A stretch of 5,012 nt of DNA, from assembly GCA_027063325.1 (NCBI GenBank), contig JAMOSA010000109.1, positions 1-5,012 of the forward strand, read 5' to 3'. Made by a program: the position numbers and the translations under genes. The first letter of the stretch is position 1; each line of letters begins with the position of its first letter. Below, piece by piece: positions 1-5,012 of the stretch. This DNA comes from Campylobacteraceae bacterium. Its GTDB lineage: Bacteria; Campylobacterota; Campylobacteria; Campylobacterales; Sulfurovaceae. The notes beneath the pieces were generated by a model. The model searched no databases and had not been told where the DNA came from. It saw nothing but the letters and a program-made list of their open reading frames with translations.

Positions 1-291
1 CTCTTCACCACTCCACTCTTTACCAAAGAATTTCTCTTTTTCTCCAATTACAGGAACCTCTAAGCCTCTTTTTTCATCATACTTGTAATCAATTTTGTGA
101 TTAATTACAGTAGGAGCTGGAATACGACGCTTGATACCATTTGCAAGCTCCTCATCAGTCCCCATCCTAATTTGTGACACTGTGTCAAACGTTAGCCAGA
201 TCAACAAAATTGTTGAAAAACCAGTTACCCAAGCAGCCGAACGACGCCAGAAAGGAATACTCGTCCACACTGATACATTTTTACCAGCCAT
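1..291 (-). CDS. NorC-like membrane-anchored cytochrome c subunit, N-terminal part (cut by window edge)
   Basis: The gene starts with ATG at 291, preceded by a strong GGAGGA ribosome site (295-300), and stays open for 97 codons to the window edge, so the C-terminus is missing. Residues 1-18 are polar with basic Arg16-Arg17. Residues ~19-36 form one membrane anchor, followed by LTFDTVSQI (33-41) and then a hydrophilic, presumably periplasmic stretch. An N-terminal anchor running into LTFDT-SQ and an acidic T-D/E-E segment resembles NorC, the membrane cytochrome c that passes electrons to the NorB subunit of nitric oxide reductase (2 NO to N2O). No CxxCH heme site occurs in the visible part, so cytochrome identity is inferred. 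Canonical NorC, as I remember it, has its heme motif near residue 60-65; here none appears by residue 97, implying an extra periplasmic segment. It lies 9 bases after the preceding gene and shares its promoter region. Alternative: another single-anchor c-type cytochrome. The gene is certain, the family moderately so. Confidence 0.6.
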   Translation of the reverse strand, partial: MAGKNVSVWTSIPFWRRSAAWVTGFSTILLIWLTFDTVSQIRMGTDEELANGIKRRIPAPTVINHKIDYKYDEKRGLEVPVIGEKEKFFGKEWSGEE

Positions 292-300
292 CTCTCCTCC

Positions 301-648
301 TTATTTATTTTTGGTTTGATTATCTCTATTTTCATATCTTCTTTCTGATTCTGTAATCAGATAGAAGTACAAATGTGGTACAAACAGATATGCAATCATT
401 GCCACCATCAATACCTTTGTTGTAAAGTGATTACTATGTATCATTAGTGACAATTTATATAAACTAGCTGTTTGTAATATCCAAAAGAGATAACCAATGG
501 GTGCTAATCTTTTGGAAAGATATCCCATCTTAGCCAATGTTATAACAGCAGCATAACCTACTCCAAAGATAAGAACAAGTGTAGCTACTATAAATATAGG
601 CAGAAATTGATCTGGTGCCAACTCTGGCCATAATGCGACATTTTCCAT
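301..648 (-). CDS. small three-helix membrane protein of unknown function, first gene of the putative nor operon
   Basis: I do not recognise the family. I choose ATG at 648 because GAGGTG (655-660) lies 6 bases before it; a GTG at 657 in the same frame overlaps that ribosome site. The product is 115 residues with three predicted membrane helices at about 15-39, 48-70 and 79-99. The acidic N-terminus (E2, E9, D13), the basic loop 40-47 (K40, K46, R47) and the basic, charged tail (100-115) predict N-outside, C-inside by the positive-inside rule. Histidines 71 and 74 sit in the predicted outer loop and His92 in helix 3; whether they bind anything is unknown. The stop is 9 bases before the NorC-like gene, whose ribosome site fills the gap, so the two are almost certainly co-transcribed. 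Accessory small membrane proteins are known in other nor operons (NorE/NorF types, NorH in Thermus), but I see no clear similarity to these. Confidence 0.8.
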   Translation of the reverse strand: MENVALWPELAPDQFLPIFIVATLVLIFGVGYAAVITLAKMGYLSKRLAPIGYLFWILQTASLYKLSLMIHSNHFTTKVLMVAMIAYLFVPHLYFYLITESERRYENRDNQTKNK

Positions 649-676
649 AAAGTTCACCTCATTTTGATTTGACGGT

Positions 677-692
677 ATGCTTCTGCAAGCAT
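677..692. repeat. perfect 6-bp inverted repeat at the predicted transcription start
   Basis: The sequence reads ATGCTT-CTGC-AAGCAT, a perfect 6-base-pair stem with a 4-base loop. It covers the start site predicted from the FNR-type box and -10 element (about 691), so it could be an operator overlapping the start or a small hairpin at the 5' end of the mRNA. There is no U-run after it, so it is not a terminator. The inverted repeat is directly visible; its role is inference. Confidence 0.5.
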
Positions 693-697
693 TTCAC

Positions 698-739
698 ATT
701 ATTACAATTTTGCAGTTGTTTTTATTTGATATTGGTCAA
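698..739 (-). promoter_or_regulatory. predicted class II promoter with CRP/FNR-family box
   Basis: On the minus strand the box TTGACCAATATCAA (726-739) matches the FNR/DNR consensus TTGAT-N4-ATCAA at 9 of its 10 fixed positions. A -10-like TAATAAT lies at 704-698, preceded by TG. If transcription starts near 691, the box is centred at about -41.5, the standard position for class II activation. No good -35 hexamer lies at the right distance (721-726 reads AATAAA), as expected for an activator-dependent promoter. The gene start follows at 648. FNR-family regulators of this site type include oxygen sensors (FNR) and NO sensors (DNR/NNR); the sequence alone cannot say which acts here. Confidence 0.6.
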
Positions 740-740
740 G

Positions 741-838
741 ATAACCAAACATTTTGCAACCGCAATAGATATAATAACCAAATAATACTTTTATACAAAA
801 CTATTACAAAATAACCAATTTTTCAATCTTTTTACCAA
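741..838. repeat. three exact ATAACCAA copies (TTGGTTAT on minus strand) plus one degenerate copy
   Basis: Exact 8-base copies start at 741, 774 and 811, each followed by an A/T-rich segment; a weaker copy, TTTACCAA, starts at 831. Spacings are 33, 37 and 20 bases. They lie directly upstream of the FNR-type box, where additional activator or repressor sites would be expected. Several direct copies within 100 bases suggest a regulator binding in tandem, but in such AT-rich DNA chance recurrence is not excluded. Confidence 0.4.
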
Positions 839-867
839 TTGATGGTATGCTATTATGATTTTATTAT
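839..867 (+). promoter_or_regulatory. candidate rightward sigma-70-type promoter
   Basis: TTGATG (839-844) and TATTAT (862-867) are separated by exactly 17 bases, giving a good match to the housekeeping promoter pattern on the plus strand. No plus-strand gene follows: a transcript starting near 874 would run through the gap towards the hairpin at 1010-1035 and, if not stopped, into porB in antisense. Campylobacterota promoters often lack a clear -35, and AT-rich DNA yields many chance matches, so confidence is low. Confidence 0.25.
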
Positions 868-1009
868 GCAATATTTAAAGCTAAAGGTCAAAGGCTTAAG
901 GTTTTATAATTTTTGTTTATATGTAAATGGATATAGAGTACTATCTTTGAATTAAAAAACTTTGAAGTGTATAGATAGGATAATTCCAAGCTTTAAATTT
1001 TTATATTTG

Positions 1010-1035
1010 TTACAGAGAGTAAAAGCTCTCTGTAA
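1010..1035. terminator. perfect 10-bp hairpin after porB, probable por operon terminator
   Basis: TTACAGAGAG (1010-1019) and CTCTCTGTAA (1026-1035) form a perfect 10-base-pair stem with a 6-base loop, beginning 9 bases after the porB stop codon. The position fits transcription termination or 3'-end protection of the porCDAB mRNA. Neither side has a clean U-run: the minus-strand flank continues CAAATATAAAAATTT and the plus-strand flank is also only AT-rich. It may therefore be a weak or bidirectional terminator, or an mRNA-stabilising hairpin. Confidence 0.6.
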
Positions 1036-1043
1036 ATAGTAAT

Positions 1044-1997
1044 TTATACACTTGCTTCTTCTCTTCTTTGTAGATACTCCCACTTCTCATCAATCTCTTT
1101 TTGAATCTGTTCAATTACATGACGATTTTCAGGTTTGAATAGGTGCTTATATCTACCTTGGGCTGCTAAATATTCCTCTACTGGGATAATATTTTTTGGT
1201 CTGTATAGAATATTTAGTTTTGTACCATTAATAATTTCATAGATAGGGAACATCAAACTGTCAGTTGCCAAATCTGTTACATGAATTGTATCTTTTGGAT
1301 CAAACTTCCACTCAGTAGTACAAGCTGAGACTGTATTAATAAAGCAAGGTCCTTCAGTCTCAAGAGCCTTTTGGAAACCTTTTGCCATAATTTTCCATTT
1401 GTTTGGAGAGAGTTGAGCCACATATGGTGCTCCATGAGCTGCAAAGATACCTACAATATCTTTCTTTTTCTGCTTTTTACCATAACTGACTCTACCAGCT
1501 TGGGCAGTAGAAGTGTGAGCTCCTATTGGTGTAGCTGAACTTCTTTGACCACCTGTATTTGCATAGTTTTCATTATCAAGGCATATATATGTAAAGTCAT
1601 GACCTCTCTCAACTGCTCCAGATATCCACTGGAATCCAATATCAAATGTAGAACCATCTCCACCAAATGCTACAAATTTAACAGGAGCATCTGGATCTTT
1701 TAGAGTACCTTTTCTCTTTCTGGCTTTATACATAGCTTCAGCACCAGTTACAGCCGAAGCTGCATTTTCAAATCCGATATGAATCCAACTGGTATCCCAT
1801 GATGTATATGGATATACTGCTGTAGATACTTCAAGACAACCAGTATTGGTAGCCAGTACCAAGTTGTCATCAGTACAGTTTAGCAACTCTCTTACTATCA
1901 TTGAGTGAGCACAACCTGGACATAGTAGGTGGGCTCCTTCAAATCTCTCATTTGTTGTAGAAAACTCTTTTAGGTTTTTTATTGAGGTAATAGCCAT
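1044..1997 (-). CDS. porB: pyruvate:ferredoxin oxidoreductase, beta subunit
   Basis: PorB (317 residues) carries the thiamine diphosphate site and one [4Fe-4S] cluster of the cytoplasmic enzyme that converts pyruvate and CoA to acetyl-CoA and CO2, or the reverse. CPGC (C26, C29), C54 in NTGC and C226 in SACTTEW match the four cluster-binding cysteines of the family. GGDGS (112-116) followed by DNENYANTGGQ (141-151) is the Mg-TPP binding motif. The length matches the split-type enzyme of Helicobacter, about 315 residues. The start at 1997 has AAGGAG at 2005-2010 inside the end of porA; only 3 bases separate the genes, so they are translationally close. It is the last gene of the operon and is followed by a hairpin. 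The lysine-rich patch SYGKKQKKKD (171-180) lies after the TPP region. 2-Oxoglutarate oxidoreductase (OorB) is a paralogue, but the gene order and partner sequences favour the pyruvate enzyme. Confidence 0.95.
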   Translation of the reverse strand: MAITSIKNLKEFSTTNERFEGAHLLCPGCAHSMIVRELLNCTDDNLVLATNTGCLEVSTAVYPYTSWDTSWIHIGFENAASAVTGAEAMYKARKRKGTLKDPDAPVKFVAFGGDGSTFDIGFQWISGAVERGHDFTYICLDNENYANTGGQRSSATPIGAHTSTAQAGRVSYGKKQKKKDIVGIFAAHGAPYVAQLSPNKWKIMAKGFQKALETEGPCFINTVSACTTEWKFDPKDTIHVTDLATDSLMFPIYEIINGTKLNILYRPKNIIPVEEYLAAQGRYKHLFKPENRHVIEQIQKEIDEKWEYLQRREEASV

Positions 1998-2000
1998 ATC

Positions 2001-3236
2001 TTAGCTCCTTTTTGCTTCATAAAACGCAAGTTTAGGACCACGCAATCCGCTAAACTGCTGTAATTCAGTGGTAATATAACCAGCATCTGCATTTGCTTTT
2101 TGTTCACGGAAGATATTCTTAGCATCTTCAACTGCAAAATCTCTTCCACCAAGACCATAAATATAGTTTGTAACCAGTGGATTAGCAGGTGTACTTGCCA
2201 TTGCTCCACAAATCTCATTATATAATGCACCCATTGCACCCATTGGGCATGATCTATCAAGTACTGCTACAGATTTTACATTAGCAAGTGCTTCTCTAAT
2301 CTCATTGTATGGGAATGGTCTAAAGCTTCTTGGTGCCACAACACCAGCTTTGATACCTTCATCTTTTCTAAGTTGCTCTGCTGCATAAATTGCAGTCTCG
2401 ACAGTAGTACCAAGAGCTACAATTGCAACCTCTGCATCTTCCATCATATATTGCTCTAATCTATTATATTTTCTACCAGTTTTCTTTTCAAACTCTTCAA
2501 ATACTTTATCTATTACTTTGTATGATTCCATCAAAGCTTTATGCTGTTTTGCTTTATGCTCATAGTGCCAATCTTCTTCTGTTTGAGCACCATAAGTAAC
2601 AGGTCTTGAGAAGTCTAGCATCTCATCTACTGGCTTGTAGTCACCTACAAATGCATAAGCCTCTTCATCACTTAGTGGGTAAACATTTTGAGCAGTGTGA
2701 GATGTAACAAATCCATCCTGATGTACCATTACAGGTAATCTTACATCCAAATCTTCACCAATTTTAAATGCACATAGAGTTAAGTCATAAGCCTCTTGGG
2801 CATTAAATGCATCTATTTGTACCCAACCGCTATCACGACCAGCATACATATCACCGTGATCACCACGAACATTTAGTGGAGAGGCAACTGCTCTGTTTAC
2901 AACTGTAAGAACAATTGGCAATCTCATACCAGAAGCTTGATACAATACCTCTAGCATTAGCATAAATCCTTGTGAAGATGTAGCAGTTGCTACTCTACCA
3001 CCAGCTGCTGCTGCACCAACACATGCACTCATAGCACCATGCTCAGATTCAGCCATTACATACTCACCATCAACATAGCCATTGGCTACATATGCACCAT
3101 AATTTTCAACAATTGGAGTAGATGGTGTAATAGGATAAGCTGCAACAACATCTACCTGGGCTTGTCTCAATGCTTGAGACGCTGCATAATTACCATCCCA
3201 AACTTCTACTTCATTAAGTTCCATTTTATCTGCCAT
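2001..3236 (-). CDS. porA: pyruvate:ferredoxin oxidoreductase, alpha subunit
   Basis: PorA (411 residues) supplies the pyrimidine-binding half of the thiamine diphosphate site and the transketolase C-terminal-like domain. YPITPSTP (34-41) is the hallmark alpha-subunit motif, with the threonine that contacts substrate in the homologous single-chain enzymes. MAESEHGAM (61-69) contains the conserved acidic residues of the TPP site, and GDHGDMYAGRDSGW (125-138) is typical of the pyruvate-type alpha subunit. The C-terminal domain (about 265-395) includes VALGTT, GVVAPRSFRPFP and VLDRSCPMGAMG. The start at 3236 follows AAGGAT with 5 bases between; a second in-frame ATG four codons on lacks its own clear site. 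Gaps are 10 bases after porD and 3 before porB. The length fits the roughly 407-residue H. pylori protein. No defects were seen. Confidence 0.95.
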   Translation of the reverse strand: MADKMELNEVEVWDGNYAASQALRQAQVDVVAAYPITPSTPIVENYGAYVANGYVDGEYVMAESEHGAMSACVGAAAAGGRVATATSSQGFMLMLEVLYQASGMRLPIVLTVVNRAVASPLNVRGDHGDMYAGRDSGWVQIDAFNAQEAYDLTLCAFKIGEDLDVRLPVMVHQDGFVTSHTAQNVYPLSDEEAYAFVGDYKPVDEMLDFSRPVTYGAQTEEDWHYEHKAKQHKALMESYKVIDKVFEEFEKKTGRKYNRLEQYMMEDAEVAIVALGTTVETAIYAAEQLRKDEGIKAGVVAPRSFRPFPYNEIREALANVKSVAVLDRSCPMGAMGALYNEICGAMASTPANPLVTNYIYGLGGRDFAVEDAKNIFREQKANADAGYITTELQQFSGLRGPKLAFYEAKRS

Positions 3237-3246
3237 AACTATCCTT

Positions 3247-3693
3247 TTATTTTTCTTTCTTTTTCTTCTCAGGCCACTTGGCTAGTGCCTCTTCATTATC
3301 TTCTGCTTCAGCGAACATAAGTAGTGATTTTGGATTGGTAGGGCAGACCTCTACACATACTCCACACCCTTTACAGTGGTCATAATCAATTCCTAACATC
3401 TGCTTGTCTCTTGAGATAATAGATGTATCAGGACACCATACCCAGCAGTTTTGACAATCGATACAAACATCTCTGTTATATACTGGCTTTATAACTCTCC
3501 AGGAAGCTACTGTAGCTGTATAACTGTTGAAATCAGAGTATGGTCTCTCTTCTGGTCTGATATGAGCTACATTTTCAACTTCAGTATCAAATGAGTGCAA
3601 GACAACACCCTGTGTTACCTCGTCCCAACCTACCATCTCTTCTGCACCAAGCTCTCTAATACCTCTTTTTTCGGTTGCTAATACACCCTTCAT
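3247..3693 (-). CDS. porD: pyruvate:ferredoxin oxidoreductase, delta subunit (2x[4Fe-4S] ferredoxin-like)
   Basis: PorD (148 residues) is the electron-transfer subunit linking the TPP-site cluster to external ferredoxin or flavodoxin. Two classical cluster motifs are intact: C77-x2-C80-x2-C83-x3-C87-P and C107-x2-C110-x2-C113-x3-C117-P. Residues 1-70 form an N-terminal extension before the ferredoxin domain, with SDFNSYTATVASWRVIKPV leading into it as in Campylobacterota PorD. The tail (139-148) is strongly basic and lysine-rich (WPEKKKKEK). The start at 3693 is supported by AAGGA just upstream, placed between the porC stop and this start. The 13-base gap from porC and 10-base gap to porA mark it as an internal operon gene. 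The subunit is somewhat longer than the H. pylori homologue (about 130 residues, from memory), mainly at the ends. Confidence 0.94.
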   Translation of the reverse strand: MKGVLATEKRGIRELGAEEMVGWDEVTQGVVLHSFDTEVENVAHIRPEERPYSDFNSYTATVASWRVIKPVYNRDVCIDCQNCWVWCPDTSIISRDKQMLGIDYDHCKGCGVCVEVCPTNPKSLLMFAEAEDNEEALAKWPEKKKKEK

Positions 3694-3706
3694 ATTCTCA
3701 TCCTTA

Positions 3707-4270
3707 CTATTTTACTTCGTTATAAGCTCTTGTAATTGCGTCCATATTGGCATCAATTATCTTTTGAGGGAATTTTGCCAATACACGCTTCATACTATCT
3801 AAAAAGAAATCAAGCTCAAACATATTTGATACTTTCATAAGTGCACCAAGCATAGGAGCATTTGGTATAGCTCTACCGATAGTATCAAGAGAGATACCAA
3901 TACAATCAACTACAAATACTCTGTCTGCCTTATCTTGAAGTGCAGGTATTTGAGATATTAACTCCTCTTTATTTAGATGAGTAGTAATAATATATTTTGT
4001 ACTCTCTTTGTCATTTTCAGTAATATTATCTGTAAATGCCAAACCTGGATCGATTACCAATACATAATCTGGATACATAAACTTTTCATGAGTAATAATA
4101 GGTTCATCATCAATTCTATTGTATGCACGCATTGCAGCTCCACGCTTGGCAGAACCATAAAGTGCAAATGCTTGTACCTGTTTACCGGTTCTTGATACTA
4201 TATCACCAAGTCCTTTTGCACCTGTTACTGCTCCCTGTCCAGCACGCGAGTGCCATCGTATCTCAATCAT
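3707..4270 (-). CDS. porC: pyruvate:ferredoxin oxidoreductase, gamma subunit
   Basis: PorC (187 residues) is the gamma subunit, equivalent to domain III of single-chain enzymes, completing the four-subunit complex. WHSRAGQGAVTGAK (6-19) is the family's glycine-rich N-terminal motif, YGSAKRGAAMRAY (38-50) corresponds to the conserved G-x-x-RRG region, and PNAPMLGAL (137-145) is a further signature. I place the start at ATG 4270 because GAGGAGGAG lies directly before it and the protein then begins MIEIRWHS, as homologues do. An in-frame ATG at 4321 would add 17 residues but has only an A-run before it and no ribosome site. It is the first gene of porCDAB, and the promoter should lie in the 138 bases upstream. 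The length fits the family (about 186). Its role in carbon fixation rather than fermentation depends on the organism and is not visible here. Confidence 0.94.
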   Translation of the reverse strand: MIEIRWHSRAGQGAVTGAKGLGDIVSRTGKQVQAFALYGSAKRGAAMRAYNRIDDEPIITHEKFMYPDYVLVIDPGLAFTDNITENDKESTKYIITTHLNKEELISQIPALQDKADRVFVVDCIGISLDTIGRAIPNAPMLGALMKVSNMFELDFFLDSMKRVLAKFPQKIIDANMDAITRAYNEVK

Positions 4271-4408
4271 ATCTCCTCCTCGATTTATGGAAAGTACTCC
4301 CTCTGAACTATAATCATACATTTTTTTAAATACATAATCTATAGTCAGCGGTTGTTTGAAGCTATTTTAATGTGATAGTCTTAAATAGTGCTGTAAATAG
4401 ATTAAATT
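4271..4408 (-). promoter_or_regulatory. region expected to hold the porCDAB promoter
   Basis: This is the only sizeable gap upstream of the por operon. On the minus strand it contains a T/A-rich stretch (TATTTAAAAAAATG) followed by TATGAT (4318-4313) and TATAGT (4312-4307), either of which could be the -10. No -35 at good spacing was found, as is common in Campylobacterota promoters. The strong ribosome site GAGGAGGAG closes the region. I saw no FNR-type box or riboswitch here. Read-through from the HAD gene cannot be excluded. Confidence 0.35.
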
Positions 4409-4420
4409 TTAGCTATTTAC
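4393..4420 (-). terminator. weak AT-rich hairpin spanning the HAD gene stop codon
   Basis: GTAAATAG (4393-4400) and CTATTTAC (4413-4420) form an 8-base-pair stem with a 12-base loop that contains the TAA stop of the phosphatase gene. A further TAAATAG copy lies at 4382-4388. The stem is almost entirely A-T and has no U-run behind it, so it is at best a weak terminator. Confidence 0.25.
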
Positions 4421-5012
4421 TATATAAGTAACAGCATCTTTTACACTCTGAAACACATTATTACTACACCTGTTTAAACTATCATTGTCTCCATAGCCAC
4501 ACAGCAGTGCCAATCCTTTGACTTTGGCATTTTTGGCTGCTGACATATCTATACAGGTATCCCCTATCATATAACAATCTTTTGTATTTTTGTTTAGTCT
4601 CTTTAATGCCGTATTTATGGGCTGTGGGTGGGGTTTGTGATATGTCACATCTTCGCTTCCGACAACTGTATCAAAGTATTTCATAATGCCAAAATACTCT
4701 AGTAACTCTATTGAGTATTTACCGGTTTTGGAGGTAACAACAGCCATGGTAGCATCTATATCTTTAGCTATTTGTAATGCTTCTTTGGAGTCTGGCAGTA
4801 GTTTTGTCTTTTGTGTATGTATCTTTTGGTAACACTCTTTGTAGCTTTTTACCATATCATCTACCAAATCATCTGAAATTCCTAATTTTTGAAACATTTG
4901 AGGCAAAGGAACACCAATTAGAGGTGTAATCAATTCATCTTTTGGGGACTTAATGCCAAATTTGGAGAAACTATAATCAAAACTGTATAGTATAGCTTCA
5001 GTTGAATCTATA
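4409..5012 (-). CDS. HAD-superfamily phosphatase, phosphoglycolate phosphatase-like, C-terminal part (cut by window edge)
   Basis: The frame is open from the window edge to TAA at 4409, giving 200 visible residues. The first visible residues, IDSTEAI, look like the end of HAD motif I (DxDGTLxDS), so only about 10-15 residues should be missing; the nucleophile aspartate itself is not visible. A TTG at 4933 is not the start, since homologous sequence continues upstream of it. Residues ~20-75 form the helical cap; motif II is VVTSK (91-95), motif III lysine is K126 in HKPHPQP, and motif IV is GDTCID with D151 and D155. This pattern fits Gph/PGMB-type phosphatases, which hydrolyse small phosphoesters such as 2-phosphoglycolate in the cytoplasm; related members act on beta-phosphoglucomutase substrates or pyrophosphate, so the exact substrate is open. 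It lies 138 bases upstream of porC in the same direction, probably as a separate unit. Confidence 0.85.
   Translation of the reverse strand, partial: IDSTEAILYSFDYSFSKFGIKSPKDELITPLIGVPLPQMFQKLGISDDLVDDMVKSYKECYQKIHTQKTKLLPDSKEALQIAKDIDATMAVVTSKTGKYSIELLEYFGIMKYFDTVVGSEDVTYHKPHPQPINTALKRLNKNTKDCYMIGDTCIDMSAAKNAKVKGLALLCGYGDNDSLNRCSNNVFQSVKDAVTYIVNS

Larger units (their letters stand above)
649..1043. other. gene-free, AT-rich regulatory region between porB and the membrane protein gene
   Basis: I see no convincing coding frame in either direction over about 395 bases. The stretch is very AT-rich. It holds, from right to left, the hairpin after porB, a candidate rightward promoter, repeated ATAACCAA motifs, a CRP/FNR-type box, a -10-like element, an inverted repeat and the ribosome site of the next gene. 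Bases ~880-1005 contain nothing I can name. No tRNA or other known RNA gene was recognised. Confidence 0.7.

Noticed and set aside
649..657. GTG start at 657 for the small membrane protein.
   Set aside because: The GTG is part of the GAGGTG ribosome site for the ATG at 648, which has ideal spacing.
874..912. Possible terminator hairpin formed by TTAAAGC and GCTTAA, followed by a T-rich stretch on the plus strand.
   Set aside because: The stem needs a bulge and is only about 6 weak pairs with a 12-base loop; not better than chance in this AT-rich DNA.
1979..2260. 93-codon minus-strand frame overlapping the end of porA and start of porB.
   Set aside because: It lies in another frame entirely within the well-supported porA/porB coding sequence and has no recognisable domain or ribosome site.
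3039..3320. Plus-strand open frames across porA/porD, and similar ones at 131-356 and 3977-4329.
   Set aside because: They are antisense to clear genes, have low-complexity composition unlike real proteins, and show no domain; they look like shadows.
4271..4321. Longer PorC starting at the in-frame ATG at 4321 (17 extra residues).
   Set aside because: Only an A-run precedes that ATG, while ATG 4270 has GAGGAGGAG directly upstream and gives the N-terminus expected for the family.
4409..4933. HAD phosphatase starting at TTG 4933 as a complete 174-residue protein.
   Set aside because: The open frame continues upstream to the window edge with IDSTEAI, matching the end of HAD motif I, so the gene is cut by the window and not short.
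1..5012. CRISPR array, insertion sequence, tRNA/rRNA genes or phage-related genes.
   Set aside because: No regularly spaced repeats, transposase-like reading frame, terminal inverted repeats or recognisable RNA gene were seen.

Overview
The window is AT-rich and every gene I can support lies on the minus strand. The pyruvate:ferredoxin oxidoreductase is split into four genes in the order gamma, delta, alpha, beta (porC-porD-porA-porB). That is the arrangement known from Helicobacter pylori and its relatives. Together with the base composition, the strong GGAGG/AAGGA ribosome sites and a denitrification-type gene nearby, it suggests a Campylobacterota (epsilonproteobacterial) genome, perhaps a Sulfurimonas- or Sulfurovum-like chemolithotroph. 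The phylum call is an inference; the genus is a guess.

Layout, in the direction of transcription (right to left): (1) 5012-4409, the 3' part of a HAD-family phosphatase resembling phosphoglycolate phosphatase, whose start lies outside the window. (2) 4408-4271, a gap that should hold the por promoter. (3) 4270-1044, the compact porCDAB operon with gaps of 3 to 13 bases, each gene with a good Shine-Dalgarno sequence. The products form the CoA-acylating 2-oxoacid oxidoreductase that interconverts pyruvate and acetyl-CoA plus CO2 using ferredoxin or flavodoxin. In autotrophic Campylobacterota it can run as pyruvate synthase downstream of the reductive TCA cycle. (4) A 26-base perfect hairpin just past porB. 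(5) A gene-free stretch, about 1043-649, unusually rich in regulatory-looking structure. (6) 648-301, a small three-helix membrane protein I do not recognise. (7) 291-1, the N-terminal part of a membrane-anchored protein resembling NorC, the cytochrome c subunit of nitric oxide reductase, cut by the window edge before any heme motif.

The most interesting part is the control region of the last two genes. It has a near-perfect CRP/FNR-family box centred about 41.5 bases before a plausible start site, an inverted repeat at that start site, and three exact copies of an 8-base motif further upstream. This fits anaerobic or NO-responsive control of a nitric oxide reductase operon, and the unknown small membrane protein would be its first gene. 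There is also a candidate rightward promoter in the same gap with no gene downstream of it.
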